NCBI RefSeq assembly: GCF_024343675.1
Contig: NZ_RJUD01000006.1
Coordinates: forward strand, 124,001 to 188,000
Direction of reading: 5' to 3'
Source of the DNA: Lacihabitans sp. CS3-21
GTDB lineage: Bacteria; Bacteroidota; Bacteroidia; Cytophagales; Spirosomataceae
Length of the DNA stretch: 64,000 bases
How positions within the stretch are numbered: the stretch's first letter is position 1; every line of letters starts with the position of its first letter. Both the position numbers and the translations under genes were made by a program. The notes below the pieces were generated by a model. It ran no database searches. It saw only the letters and a list, made by a program, of their open reading frames with translations, and was not told the DNA's origin. Shown here piece after piece: positions 1 through 8,868 of the stretch.

Positions 1-1041
1 CAGTATATTTTCTGACAATACTCTGAGCTTTGTTGCATTTTCCGCCAATTCAACTACAGATTCTACTAAATGGTCGGCTATTTCATTATCTTTTACAAGT
101 ATAGCTGCTTCCTTGGAAGTAAGGCTAAGGGCGTTTTGTGTCTGGTGATCTTCAGCTGCAAAAGGGTAGGGAACGAGTATAGCGGCTTTCCCAACCAAGG
201 ATAGCTCCGACACGGATAATGCTCCAGCTCTAGAAACTACCAAGTCAGCCGCAGCGTATGCTTTGTCCATTTCATAAATAAAATCGGAGACATATACTCT
301 TTGACTCTGAAGATTGGCAACCGTTTCTTTGGCTTGCTCTACAAATGTTTTTCCTGTTTGCCAGATTATCTGTAAATCCGCATTCAGCAAATTTTTCAGT
401 CCGCTAGCTATTCCCTTGTTGATACTTAATGCTCCCAAGCTTCCCCCTATAATAAGCAAGGTTTTTCTGTCAGGCTCTAATCCAAAAGATTTTTTTGCTT
501 CATAAGGACTTATGCTTATTTTAGCCAAATCGCCTCTTACAGGATTACCAGTGAAAACAATCTTATCTTTTTCAAAGAATTTTTCCATGTTTGGATACGC
601 CACACAAACTTTCTCAGCTTTTTTAGACAGGATTTTGTTCGTTACGCCAGCATAGGAATTTTGCTCCTGAATTAGTGTTTTTATGCCGAGAAGATTGGCC
701 ACTCTTAAAGTTGGACCACTCGCAAAACCACCAACCCCAATAGCTATATCAGGCTTAAATCCTCTTAAAACCTTGTGAGCCAAAAATAGACTTCTTAACA
801 ATTTAAAAGGGAAAGTGACATTGGCCAACATATTAGATCTATTAAATCCCGCTATGGGTAAACCAATAATTTCGTATCCCGCTTTTGGCACCTTTTCCAT
901 TTCCATTTTGCCCAATGCCCCTACAAAAAGAATTTTTGCTTCAGGTTTTTGAGCTTTTATCTCATTGGCTATGGCTACAGCTGGGAAAATATGCCCACCA
1001 GTACCACCGCCAGATATGACAATCCTTAATTCGTTTTTCAT
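1..1041 (-). CDS. murG: MurG, lipid II-forming GlcNAc transferase (3' end cut by window)
   Basis: This is UDP-GlcNAc:undecaprenyl-PP-MurNAc-pentapeptide GlcNAc transferase, which makes lipid II on the inner face of the cytoplasmic membrane. The N-terminus reads ISGGGTGGHIFPA, the classic MurG glycine-rich loop and acceptor-site His. GVGGFASGP follows in the N-terminal domain. Further on come GGSLGA, VSRAGALSVSE and PYPFAAEDHQTQNA, the donor-binding signature. About 347 codons are present, so only the last few residues are missing beyond position 1. The ATG overlaps the ftsW stop in an ATGA, so the two are translationally coupled in a dcw-type division and cell-wall operon. I am sure of the identity. 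Confidence 0.96.
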   Translation of the reverse strand, partial: MKNELRIVISGGGTGGHIFPAVAIANEIKAQKPEAKILFVGALGKMEMEKVPKAGYEIIGLPIAGFNRSNMLANVTFPFKLLRSLFLAHKVLRGFKPDIAIGVGGFASGPTLRVANLLGIKTLIQEQNSYAGVTNKILSKKAEKVCVAYPNMEKFFEKDKIVFTGNPVRGDLAKISISPYEAKKSFGLEPDRKTLLIIGGSLGALSINKGIASGLKNLLNADLQIIWQTGKTFVEQAKETVANLQSQRVYVSDFIYEMDKAYAAADLVVSRAGALSVSELSLVGKAAILVPYPFAAEDHQTQNALSLTSKEAAILVKDNEIADHLVESVVELAENATKLRVLSENIL

Positions 1042-2207
1042 GCCTTATCCACGTTTTTGGTAACACTTAAAACAATCCCAATGGCTACGGAAGTAAACAA
1101 TGCTGAGGTACCTCCCATGCTGATTAAGGGGAGTGTCTGACCCGTTACTGGTCCTAATCCCACATTAATAAACATATGTGCAAAGGCTTGGAGTACGATA
1201 CTCAAAGTTAGACCTACACTTAGCAAGCCTCCAAAGGCTCTTTTGGTGTTTTCAATATTCCAAACGCCGCGGTATAATAGCCACAGATATAAACCCATTA
1301 CCACCATTCCTCCAATTAAGCCCCATTCTTCGATCAAAATAGAATAAATGAAGTCTGAAAAAGCATCTGGAAGAATATTTTTCTGGCTGCTGTTTCCAGG
1401 TCCAATGCCAAATATGCCGCCTCTGGCTATTGCTATCAGGGCATAGTTTTTTTGTTCACTTACACTTCCATGTTCACCACCAACAGCATCGTCGCCATCG
1501 AGATCTTTGTTTATAAAACTCTCTGTTCGGTCTATAACCGTTTGTACACGTCCAAGCTCTGTTCCTGTAGCTCGTTTTACTACTAGGCCGAGGGTGAGTA
1601 TACTGGCCAAGCCAACTACCAATACTATAACCATTCTTACCAAAAAGCGATTGGGTACACGACCAATCCACATAATAAGAAAACAGGTTATACCTAAAAT
1701 AACAGATGTAGAAAAACTTGAAATAGATAAAAGACCAACTATCAAACCTGACCAAAATATCATAATCCAAAGGTCATTGGCTTTGTATTCAATATGCTGC
1801 CTCCTTGCTAGCATGGCGGAAAGGTTGGTTATAAGAACTAACCGTACAAAATCTGAGGTTTGGAAAGAGAAGCCAAGAATGGAAACCCAGCGTCTAGCTC
1901 CTCCCACACTGATACCAAACATCAAGGTATATAGAATCAAAAAAGGTGTAAACCAGAGAAAAACATGGGCAAGACCAGCATATTGTGTAAAGTCAAACTT
2001 ATGAATGATGAAGGTAATCGAAAGACCGATAAGTAGGAAAAAGGTGTGTTTAAGTAGGAAAAATTCTGTATTTCCATCCGTTTTACGGTATGCAAGAGCA
2101 CTAACTGAGCTGTAAACCACCACAATGCTAATGAGAGACAAAAGCAATAATATCCACCATATCTGCTTGTCGCCTTGCAGATGGTTCTTCAACTTGAAGT
2201 GAATCAT
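1038..2207 (-). CDS. ftsW: FtsW, SEDS-family peptidoglycan polymerase
   Basis: This SEDS glycosyltransferase polymerises lipid II at the division septum with its partner PBP. It has 389 residues and about ten hydrophobic helices. SEDS signatures visible are GGARRWV near residue 100, then GPGNSSQKNILPDAFSDFI with IEEWGLIGG in the large extracellular loop, and the C-terminal GLGPVTGQTLPLISMGGTS. RodA has the same fold, but the ATGA overlap with murG (1038-1041) argues for FtsW. The acidic and glycine stretch before the large loop (DLDGDDAVGGEHG) is an extracytoplasmic insertion. Upstream (2208-2325) is AT-rich with no clear paired promoter boxes. Genes of the division cluster usually continue on both sides, but the upstream neighbour here is mscL behind a terminator. 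Confidence 0.93.
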   Translation of the reverse strand: MIHFKLKNHLQGDKQIWWILLLLSLISIVVVYSSVSALAYRKTDGNTEFFLLKHTFFLLIGLSITFIIHKFDFTQYAGLAHVFLWFTPFLILYTLMFGISVGGARRWVSILGFSFQTSDFVRLVLITNLSAMLARRQHIEYKANDLWIMIFWSGLIVGLLSISSFSTSVILGITCFLIMWIGRVPNRFLVRMVIVLVVGLASILTLGLVVKRATGTELGRVQTVIDRTESFINKDLDGDDAVGGEHGSVSEQKNYALIAIARGGIFGIGPGNSSQKNILPDAFSDFIYSILIEEWGLIGGMVVMGLYLWLLYRGVWNIENTKRAFGGLLSVGLTLSIVLQAFAHMFINVGLGPVTGQTLPLISMGGTSALFTSVAIGIVLSVTKNVDKA

Positions 2208-2325
2208 CGAAATAGAATTTTATATTATTAGCACGTAGAAAACTAAATGTTTTCAAAACAAAAATAAATTATTAATTCTGAAAAAATTAGCAATTATTCT
2301 AAAATATAATGAATCGAAAACAAAT

Positions 2326-2356
2326 AAGGGGAAATCTCGCTTGATTTCCCCTTTTT
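2326..2356 (-). terminator. Intrinsic terminator after mscL
   Basis: A perfect 9-bp inverted repeat (GGGGAAATC at 2328-2336, GATTTCCCC at 2343-2351) has a 6-base loop. A-rich sequence on one side and five T on the other mean it could work on both strands. It sits 20 bp past the mscL stop and separates mscL from ftsW. Confidence 0.75.
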
Positions 2357-2375
2357 GAAAAATCACGACAGAATT

Positions 2376-2774
2376 TTATTTTTTCAGAGCATCTCTAATT
2401 TCAGTGAGTAGGTCTATTTCTGATGGACCTGCAGGAGCTGCTTCAACCGCTTTTTTAGTTTTATTGTAAACTTTCACAATTAAAAATAATACAAAACCTA
2501 CTGCTATTAATTTGATAATTGTATTGATCCAAGAACCAAATTTTATCGCATTTTCAGGTGTTACTATTGCTCCGTCTGTGCCAATTACAGCCTCGTCCAA
2601 AACATATTTGAGTTCTGAAAAGTCAACACCGCCCGTAAAATGCCCGATGAATGGCATGGCTATATCCGCTACGAAACCGTTTACAACCGCACCAATGGCC
2701 GCACCTAAAATGACACCGACTGCGAGGTCAATCACATTGCCTGTCATTATAAAATTCTTAAATTCTTTTATCAT
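2376..2774 (-). CDS. mscL: MscL, large-conductance mechanosensitive channel
   Basis: This homopentameric inner-membrane valve opens under high membrane tension to release solutes during hypo-osmotic shock. It has 132 residues, close to the usual 130-150. The N-terminal amphipathic helix and TM1 read MIKEFKNFIMTGNVIDLAVG followed by GAAIGAVVN, the family signature with the small-residue gate. A periplasmic loop of about 40 residues follows, then TM2 and a charged cytoplasmic tail ending LLTEIRDALKK. It lies 28 bp after the DUF3078 gene on the same strand, and a second mechanosensitive-type channel is encoded two genes upstream, so osmotic functions cluster here. Confidence 0.96.
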   Translation of the reverse strand: MIKEFKNFIMTGNVIDLAVGVILGAAIGAVVNGFVADIAMPFIGHFTGGVDFSELKYVLDEAVIGTDGAIVTPENAIKFGSWINTIIKLIAVGFVLFLIVKVYNKTKKAVEAAPAGPSEIDLLTEIRDALKK

Positions 2775-2802
2775 TTCTATATTATTTTTAGTGAAAAATA
2801 GG

Positions 2803-3780
2803 TTACAATTGAATTCCGAAGCCTAAATTAGCTCCTCCATTTAGCTGCCAAGTGCTATTGAATTTATTAGCATCAACTTCTGCTTTCGATACTTGATCTC
2901 TGTCGAAAATCCCTATCAATCCAAAATTGACATTAACATATTTGTTTAGTTTGGCAGTTGCTATGAGGTTTACATTGTGGTCTACGGCTTTTGATACTGG
3001 AGCATAAGCATAAAATGATTGCCATCTGCCTTTGATATTCAAATTTTTAGTGATGTTTTTATCATAAGCTGCTACGCCTTGAAAACCAGCTTCGAATAAC
3101 ATTTTTTTGCCTTGCTCAACACCATAAGAGTAAAATGTATCTTTGCCCGCTTTATTCTTTCCTGCCTTCTTGGTATTTTCAAATACCTCATCATTTAGCA
3201 CAAAAGTTTGACGCAAGGTGGCACCACCAAAAGATAGCAACAAATGAGGTGTTGCTTTATATTCTAAACCCAAGCCTTCTGACAAAAAGGCTGGTGCAAA
3301 TAGATTAGAAATCACAGGTTTACTGGTATTGGCGTAGTCATAACCTCTGATAAATTGTGACAGAAGATTTAATCCTGCGTACCAATTAAGTTTTGGGTTA
3401 ATTTTTCGAGCATATTTAGAATCTAAAAACAAACGGTCTAAGTTTTTTCTAAACTCTCTTTCTACCTTCCCGTTAACTTTTGGAAGGTTATTCAAAAAGC
3501 CCAATTGAAGTTGTAAGTCATTCGTGAAGACGCCTTTTCCACGAAAATACTGGGCTTTGTTACTGAAAACAGCACCCATGCCAACGTTATTAACACCACC
3601 ACCTTGCCAAGATTGACTAAAAGCTGAACCGCTTAAATTGGCTCCAAGTTGAGTTCCTTTTGTCCAATAGCCATATTTAAGCGAATCTTCGATGTTTTTT
3701 AAGATTGGTTTCTCAGGTTTTTGAGCAAATAAACTAGCCGCTACGAGATTGAAAATTATGAATAGTACAAGTTTTTTCAT
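2803..3780 (-). CDS. DUF3078 family outer-membrane/periplasmic protein
   Basis: The protein has 325 residues with a Sec signal peptide (MKKLVLFIIFNLVAASLFAQ). After it comes the pattern typical of DUF3078 proteins of Bacteroidota: WTKGTQLG near residue 40, then SQSWQGGGVNN. Alternating polar/hydrophobic stretches throughout suggest an outer-membrane beta-barrel or beta-rich shell (for example the final NGGANLGFGIQL). Function is unknown for the family. It lies 37 bp after the MscS-like gene and 28 bp before mscL on the same strand, so it may be the fourth gene of a transcript starting at the sigma factor. Family assignment is by recognised motif only. Confidence 0.75.
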   Translation of the reverse strand: MKKLVLFIIFNLVAASLFAQKPEKPILKNIEDSLKYGYWTKGTQLGANLSGSAFSQSWQGGGVNNVGMGAVFSNKAQYFRGKGVFTNDLQLQLGFLNNLPKVNGKVEREFRKNLDRLFLDSKYARKINPKLNWYAGLNLLSQFIRGYDYANTSKPVISNLFAPAFLSEGLGLEYKATPHLLLSFGGATLRQTFVLNDEVFENTKKAGKNKAGKDTFYSYGVEQGKKMLFEAGFQGVAAYDKNITKNLNIKGRWQSFYAYAPVSKAVDHNVNLIATAKLNKYVNVNFGLIGIFDRDQVSKAEVDANKFNSTWQLNGGANLGFGIQL

Positions 3781-3817
3781 TTTTATATGTTTGGTTAACT
3801 TGGCCTTTTCGACTGAA

Positions 3818-4645
3818 TTAATTGAATAAAGTCACTTTTTCTGATTGAAGAACTTTAAGAGGGAAAATTGTTTGCCCACCTTCTGTTTCTAATACAATAC
3901 TCGTATTATCAATTTTTAGAATTTTTCCTTTTACATCTAGAATTTCTATTATTTGGCCTTCTACAAATTTATTTTTAGAATAAAATGAGCTTAAGATATT
4001 TAACAGAATTTCTTTTGAAGCAAAGCCATATCCGATAGAAAAAGCTAGTACCATTCCTCCTACAATGATGTTAAAACTTGACTCCAATAGAGCAGTGTTT
4101 ATTCCTGCCTGGCCCAAAGCCAATATGACTGTAATAAACAATAGAAAAAAGAAAATACCCATACCGATGAGCTTTCCTGAGGCTATGTTAAATGATTTGC
4201 AGAGTGCCACGACGAAATTTCGTGCGAGATCTGATAGGAACAAACCAATTAGGGTCATTACACCAGCTACTATGACTTTTGGAATGAAGTTAACCAACAT
4301 CAAAAACATGTTTGAGATGGCTGGTACGCCAAGTTTATCAGCAGCAGAAACTGACAAGAATAACATAATGAAAACGTAGACAATCCAAGCAACAATATTA
4401 CTCAACTTGAAATCTAGATTGAATTTCTTGATGGCTTCAATGTCTTTTATTTTGTCACCTATTTTGTCAATCCCAACTCTTGAAAGTACGTTTTTTATAA
4501 CAATAGAGGCAGTTTTTGCAATTATCCAGCCTATGAGCAATATAACAATTGCACTGATGAAATTTGAAGTGAAAGTGCTGAATTGTTCAATTAATTTTGA
4601 AAACGTATCAATTAAGATTTCTTTTAAATTGGGTAGTTTATTCAT
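3818..4645 (-). CDS. MscS-like small-conductance mechanosensitive channel family protein
   Basis: The 275-residue protein has five predicted membrane segments (about residues 25-47, 84-105, 112-136, 158-180 and 190-210). The last contains the glycine/alanine-rich pore-like helix AFSIGYGFASKEILLNIL. A short MscS-type beta domain follows (VEGQIIEILDVKGKI, then TIFPLKVLQSE). The repeated 'conserved TM helix' layout resembles small MscS/CmpX relatives more than E. coli MscS, and the usual C-terminal alpha/beta cage is absent. The gene overlaps the upstream 60-residue gene by 8 bp, itself 5 bp after an ECF sigma factor, so the three are one operon. It probably senses membrane tension or envelope state, but this is inferred from family and context. 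Confidence 0.78.
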   Translation of the reverse strand: MNKLPNLKEILIDTFSKLIEQFSTFTSNFISAIVILLIGWIIAKTASIVIKNVLSRVGIDKIGDKIKDIEAIKKFNLDFKLSNIVAWIVYVFIMLFLSVSAADKLGVPAISNMFLMLVNFIPKVIVAGVMTLIGLFLSDLARNFVVALCKSFNIASGKLIGMGIFFFLLFITVILALGQAGINTALLESSFNIIVGGMVLAFSIGYGFASKEILLNILSSFYSKNKFVEGQIIEILDVKGKILKIDNTSIVLETEGGQTIFPLKVLQSEKVTLFN

Positions 4646-4820
4646 TATCCTTTGTTTTTTTTGGGTCGAATTCTTGTAAATAATTTACTGTGGCTTTCAT
4701 AGGTTCGCCTAAAAACATGTTGACGATTACCATAGTTTCTCTGATGAGCTCTATCTCAGATATTAGCATATCCTTTAGAGCTTCGGGGGCTTTTAAATCA
4801 TCATCATCAAAGTCTTCCAT
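4638..4820 (-). CDS. Small acidic protein (60 aa) between sigma factor and channel
   Basis: I do not recognise a family. The protein starts with a highly acidic patch (MEDFDDDDLKAPEALKD), followed by one amphipathic helix (about residues 18-50) and a charged tail. There is no signal peptide or clear membrane span. It is tightly packed: 5 bp after the sigma-factor stop and overlapping the channel start by 8 bp. That spacing, and the codon use, make a real gene likely. A role as a small cytoplasmic partner or regulator of either neighbour is possible but untested. Confidence 0.65.
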   Translation of the reverse strand: MEDFDDDDLKAPEALKDMLISEIELIRETMVIVNMFLGEPMKATVNYLQEFDPKKTKDNE

Positions 4821-4825
4821 TGTAT

Positions 4826-5428
4826 TTATTTTTTCCAGAAAAAGACCAATTTTAATACTATTAATGCGAAAATCACTAAGTTTTCTAGGTAGATTTTTCT
4901 GAGTTTTTCTTTACTTCGTAATAGCCTCATTTTTACTGCACTTTCAGTGATATTCAGGGTATCCGCTATTTCTTTGATGCTAAAATCATCCTGGTATTTC
5001 ATCAAAATTAATGCTTTTTCATCGCTAGGAATCTTTTCTAGACTTTTTCCTAGTTGATGCTCGTGCATATTCATGAGGTCGTCATCTTCGTTGTCATCGA
5101 TTATGTCATGATTTCCTTCTAAGGCTACTTCCATGTTTTTCTTGTTTACCCTTATCTGATCCATACAATAATTGTAAGTTATCGAATAAAGCCAAGTTGA
5201 AAATTTAGAAGTTTCTTTAAAAGTGCCGATTTTTACAATCAATTTTAAGAAAATATCGTGCGTAAAATCCTCCGCCTTAGCTTGATTATATACAAAAGAG
5301 TAACACTTTCTATAAACTTTGTTGGCATACCTTTCGTAAATCTCTTCGAAATAAAGGTTACGTTGGGTCTCAACATAAAGGGCGGCTAATTCTTCGTCTT
5401 TTAGATGATTTAATCTTGAGTTCTTCAA
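4826..5428 (-). CDS. ECF-type sigma-70 factor with a hydrophobic C-terminal tail
   Basis: The 200-residue protein has sigma region 2 at about 25-90 (FEEIYERYANKVYRKC, AEDFTHDIFLKL and FSTWLYSITYNYCMDQIR). Sigma region 4 is at about 125-178 (IPSDEKALILMKYQDDFS and IKEIADTLNITESAVKMRL, the helix-turn-helix). An acidic linker (DIIDDNEDDD) joins them. Oddly, after the usual end of region 4 there are about 16 strongly hydrophobic residues (LVIFALIVLKLVFFW) and then KK, which looks like a membrane anchor. No classical anti-sigma factor is adjacent. The downstream genes are a small acidic protein and an MscS-like channel. The preceding 287 bp (5429-5715) are divergent to the SCP2 gene and show no complete promoter that I trust. 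Confidence 0.88.
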   Translation of the reverse strand: MKNSRLNHLKDEELAALYVETQRNLYFEEIYERYANKVYRKCYSFVYNQAKAEDFTHDIFLKLIVKIGTFKETSKFSTWLYSITYNYCMDQIRVNKKNMEVALEGNHDIIDDNEDDDLMNMHEHQLGKSLEKIPSDEKALILMKYQDDFSIKEIADTLNITESAVKMRLLRSKEKLRKIYLENLVIFALIVLKLVFFWKK

Positions 5429-5715
5429 TTTTGACCAATTTTTTTAAAAAAGTAACTTTATGGTATGGATATCAGAGTATGGCTTTAAGATTGCCATAGA
5501 GAAAGCATACAAAATTAAGTATTTATTTTTAATTGTTATTCATCTGATATGCAATACTTGATATAGGTAAGTTTATATATTGAATAGTAAATAGTTATGT
5601 TGATTTTAGTTTTTTTTATTGACTAAAAAGGACTTTTTTTTAATTAAATTGGACTAAAGTTTCGAAAATAAGGTATGCTTGCATAATATTGTAAAAAATA
5701 ATACATTTAGCAAAA

Positions 5716-6024
5716 ATGACCATTAACGATTATTTCGAAAAATTAACTACAAAGATAAATCCTTCCGATTTGGAAGGGATTTCTACCAAAATCAATTTTG
5801 ATTTGAAAGGTAAAGAAATGCATTTGGTGGTAAAAGATGGAACGCTTACAGCCAATGAAGGACTTGCTGATGAAGCAGAAGTTAGCATCACAGCAAAGGA
5901 GGAAGATTTGTTGTCGATAATCAATGGAGACACCAATCCAATGATGGCAATGATGATGGGAAAAATAAAAATATCAAATCCTGCCGCTATGATGAAATAC
6001 GCCAAACTTCTTGGTTTGATGTAG
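5716..6024 (+). CDS. SCP2 sterol-carrier domain protein
   Basis: The 102-residue protein consists almost entirely of one SCP2 lipid-binding fold. Visible features are FDLKGKEMHLVVKDGTL, then DEAEVSITAKEEDLLSIINGD, and the C-terminal GKIKISNPAAMMKYAKLLGL typical of the family. Such stand-alone SCP2 proteins bind lipids or acyl chains in the cytoplasm; the ligand here is unknown. It is divergent from the sigma-factor gene and convergent with guaB, with a shared two-way terminator between them. Confidence 0.85.
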   Translation: MTINDYFEKLTTKINPSDLEGISTKINFDLKGKEMHLVVKDGTLTANEGLADEAEVSITAKEEDLLSIINGDTNPMMAMMMGKIKISNPAAMMKYAKLLGLM

Positions 6025-6042
6025 TTGATATTTTTAAAATAT

Positions 6043-6078
6043 TAACCCCAATTTCTCCTGAAAATTGGGGTTATTGTT
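6043..6078. terminator. Bidirectional intrinsic terminator between SCP2 gene and guaB
   Basis: A strong stem (AACCCCAATTT at 6044-6054 with AAATTGGGGTT at 6062-6072) is flanked by A/T-rich tails. It lies 19 bp after the SCP2 stop and just before the guaB stop, so it serves both converging genes. Confidence 0.85.
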
Positions 6079-6082
6079 TTTA

Positions 6083-7552
6083 TCATCTTGTAGAATAGTT
6101 TGGGGCTTCTTTCGTAATTTGAATATCGTGTGGATGAGATTCTTTCATTCCAGAGGAGGTGATTTTTACAAATTTGGCCTCTTGCAAAGCAGCTATATTT
6201 GCAGCTCCACAATAGCCCATTCCAGCTTTTAATCCTCCGGTCATCTGGTAAATTATTTCTCTTACCAAACCTTTGAAAGGTACTCGACCTACAATTCCTT
6301 CAGGTACCAATTTCTTTACATCGTCAGTAGCATCTTGAAAATAGCGATCTTTTGAACCGTCTTCCATAGCTTCAACAGAACCCATTCCACGGTAAGATTT
6401 AAATTTTCTGCCTTCAAAAATCACTATTTCGCCAGGAGATTCTTCTGTTCCAGCAAACATAGAGCCCATCATTATAGTACCTGCTCCCGCTGCTATGGCC
6501 TTTACTATATCACCAGAGAATCTGATTCCTCCATCGGCTATTACTGGTACGCCAGTTCCTTCTAAGGCTTTGGCACAAAGATAAACGGCTGATAGTTGAG
6601 GCATTCCGATACCTGCAATAATACGCGTTGTACAGATACTTCCAGGGCCAACGCCTACTTTCACGCCGTCTGCACCAGCGTCAGCAAGTGCTTTGGCAGC
6701 CTCACCAGTCGCTACATTGCCACATATTACTTCTAAATTAGGAAACTTAGCTTTTATGCTTTTCAGTGCGTCTATAACACCCTTTGAGTGTCCGTGAGCG
6801 GTATCAATGCTTACGACATCAACTCCTGCTTTTACTAGTGCAGATACCCTTTCTTCCAAGTCTGAGGTTACACCTACAGCTGCACCTGCCAACAATCTAC
6901 CTCTTTTGTCTTTGGCGGCGTTTGGTTTGTTTTTCTTTTTAAGAATATCTTTGTAGGTGATCAAACCCACCAATTTGTGGTTTGCATCAATTATCGGAAG
7001 TTTCTCGATTTTCTTATGCATCAATATATTTTCTGCATCTTCTAGGCTGATTCCCTCATTTGCCGTTACCAAGTTATTGATGGTCATAATTTCAATTATG
7101 GGTAAACCCATATCAGTCTGAAATCTCAAGTCACGGTTGGTTACTATTCCTTTTAACGTCCCGTTTTCGTCGATTACTGGAATTCCACCAACTTTGAATT
7201 CACGCATGATTTTAAGAGCATCGCCCACTACCGCATTGATATTGAGTGTAATTGGGTCGCTTATCATGCCACTTTCTGAACGTTTTACACGCCTGACTTG
7301 ATCGGCTTGCTGTTGTATGCTCATGTTTTTGTGAATAATCCCAATGCCACCTTCTTGTGCTATAGCGATAGCCATTTCGTGTTCAGTAACGGTGTCCATT
7401 GCGGCAGAGATCAATGGAATATTTATTTCGATGTTTTTTGTGAGCTTAGTTCTGGTGTTGGTGTCTTTTGGAAGCACCTCAGAATAGCCAGGAACAAGGA
7501 GTACGTCGTCGTAGGTAAGTGCTTCAAAAAGAAGCTTTGATGAGTCTAACAT
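6083..7552 (-). CDS. guaB: IMP dehydrogenase
   Basis: GuaB oxidises IMP to XMP with NAD+, the committed step of GTP synthesis, in the cytoplasm. The 489 residues give a full-length enzyme. [15 protein letters not shown] is at the N-terminus and two CBS domains are inserted at about 95-205 (including [20 protein letters not shown]). The catalytic-Cys loop [11 protein letters not shown] is near residue 300. [20 protein letters not shown] and the flap [10 protein letters not shown] follow. All expected elements are intact. A promoter with both boxes lies upstream at 7586-7615. Confidence 0.97.
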   Translation of the reverse strand: MLDSSKLLFEALTYDDVLLVPGYSEVLPKDTNTRTKLTKNIEINIPLISAAMDTVTEHEMAIAIAQEGGIGIIHKNMSIQQQADQVRRVKRSESGMISDPITLNINAVVGDALKIMREFKVGGIPVIDENGTLKGIVTNRDLRFQTDMGLPIIEIMTINNLVTANEGISLEDAENILMHKKIEKLPIIDANHKLVGLITYKDILKKKNKPNAAKDKRGRLLAGAAVGVTSDLEERVSALVKAGVDVVSIDTAHGHSKGVIDALKSIKAKFPNLEVICGNVATGEAAKALADAGADGVKVGVGPGSICTTRIIAGIGMPQLSAVYLCAKALEGTGVPVIADGGIRFSGDIVKAIAAGAGTIMMGSMFAGTEESPGEIVIFEGRKFKSYRGMGSVEAMEDGSKDRYFQDATDDVKKLVPEGIVGRVPFKGLVREIIYQMTGGLKAGMGYCGAANIAALQEAKFVKITSSGMKESHPHDIQITKEAPNYSTR

Positions 7553-7585
7553 ATGGCAAATAATTCAGTTTTATTATTTGCCATG

Positions 7586-7615
7586 CAAAGCTATGGAAAA
7601 TTTATCAAATATCAA
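7586..7615 (-). promoter_or_regulatory. Bacteroidota-type promoter of guaB
   Basis: On the minus strand TTG (7615-7613) is followed after 19 bp by TAGCTTTG (7593-7586), matching the TAnnTTTG -7 element of Bacteroidota housekeeping promoters. The predicted start near 7580 leaves a leader of about 28 bases. Confidence 0.6.
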
Positions 7616-7742
7616 CGTATAATAAAAAGATATGCGACAATTTTGTTAGATATAGCACAGAAGTTATAACCAAAATACGAATAAGTCTATTTTAAAAGAA
7701 AGAAATGAGAAGAAAAGACTGGAGCTTTTTTAATCCAAAATC

Positions 7743-8744
7743 TTAGTTATTTTTAGCCTGAAATTTTGGATTTTCAGTGATAGAAATCTTCAGCAATGTG
7801 CGTCCAGAACCAATTGCAAATGCGGTTGATTGGTCAATAAATATCGCTTCATAAAGACTAAAAGGTTTGTTGAGATCTGTATGATGAACCATTGTCTTAT
7901 GATTAGAAGTTTCTAAAACTATATTGCCGTTACATCCTGTAAAAAGCGTATATTTTTCGTTTTTTATCCTGCTCCAAAGTAATCCAGCATCATTAAAGAC
8001 CTTTTTGTGATTTGTACTATGAATTCTGCCTTTTTTTCCAATCCACCCACCAGTCGCAACAAATTGATTTTCTCCTTCAAATTGTACTTCGTGATAAATA
8101 CTGTTTCCGAGTTTTTGTTTTTTCACCCACTGCTTATTTTCATATACCATTAGGTTGGTGCGGTTGGGAGAATACATCAATGCATATATTTTATTGTCGT
8201 AAGGATTGTTTTTTACGCACCAGACCATGTTAAATGTGTTTCTGTAAATTTGTCTCCAAGTATTTCCCATATCGGACGATACTAAAACGAAACCATTTGG
8301 AATACTTTTTCCCGAATGAGCTATTTTGGAATTTCCACCACTCAAATAAATGTTTTTTTGTGAGTCAACCGCTAGGTTATAAAAACAGGCATTTTCGTAA
8401 TTTTTTACTTTGATACATTTCCAAGTTTTGGTTTTTAGGCTATGAATGTACAGTGTGCCTTTATCTCCACTTGCAAGCACTGTTTCATCATCTAAGTTTT
8501 CGAGTTTATAAATATCTAACCCTTCAGAAGGATATGAAATGTTTTCTATTCTACCGTCTGCATCTAGAGATTTCAAAATACCATACTTTCCGCCAATCCA
8601 ATACTTGTTTTCTACTTTTATGATGTCATAGTAGGAAGAATCTGCAAAAGAATTACCTTGCTGCAAAATATCGACTGAAATATTTTGAGCTTTTGTGTGT
8701 GTTAGGCTAAATAAAATTATAATAAGTAGTAAAAATATCTTCAA
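7743..8744 (-). CDS. Secreted Asp-box / beta-propeller-like protein, function unknown
   Basis: The 333-residue protein has a signal peptide (MKIFLLLIIILFSLTHTKAQ). The body repeats short beta-rich units such as KYWIGGKYGILKS, ETVLASGDKGTLYI and FAIGSGRTLLKI. One clear Asp-box, SSDMGNTW, is present near residue 157. Such units build BNR or YCF48-like propellers, found in sialidases and in non-enzymatic surface proteins. I see no catalytic signature, so binding or assembly roles are as likely as hydrolysis. It stands alone between guaB and the omega-amidase gene. The 190 bp before guaB contain only the guaB promoter. Confidence 0.75.
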   Translation of the reverse strand: MKIFLLLIIILFSLTHTKAQNISVDILQQGNSFADSSYYDIIKVENKYWIGGKYGILKSLDADGRIENISYPSEGLDIYKLENLDDETVLASGDKGTLYIHSLKTKTWKCIKVKNYENACFYNLAVDSQKNIYLSGGNSKIAHSGKSIPNGFVLVSSDMGNTWRQIYRNTFNMVWCVKNNPYDNKIYALMYSPNRTNLMVYENKQWVKKQKLGNSIYHEVQFEGENQFVATGGWIGKKGRIHSTNHKKVFNDAGLLWSRIKNEKYTLFTGCNGNIVLETSNHKTMVHHTDLNKPFSLYEAIFIDQSTAFAIGSGRTLLKISITENPKFQAKNN

Positions 8745-8868
8745 GGGCTATAGACTTGTTAACGGTTTATAGTATAAATTTTTAAAGGTTCTTTTTCGAA
8801 AAGCAATAATAATAAAAAATGTTTAAAAAGTAAGCGTCAGGCCCTTTCTAATGCCAAAAATCCCTATT

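Noticed and set aside
1507-2004. 165-codon plus-strand frame
   Set aside because: Antisense to ftsW; the ftsW frame has clear SEDS motifs, and this frame has no recognisable features.
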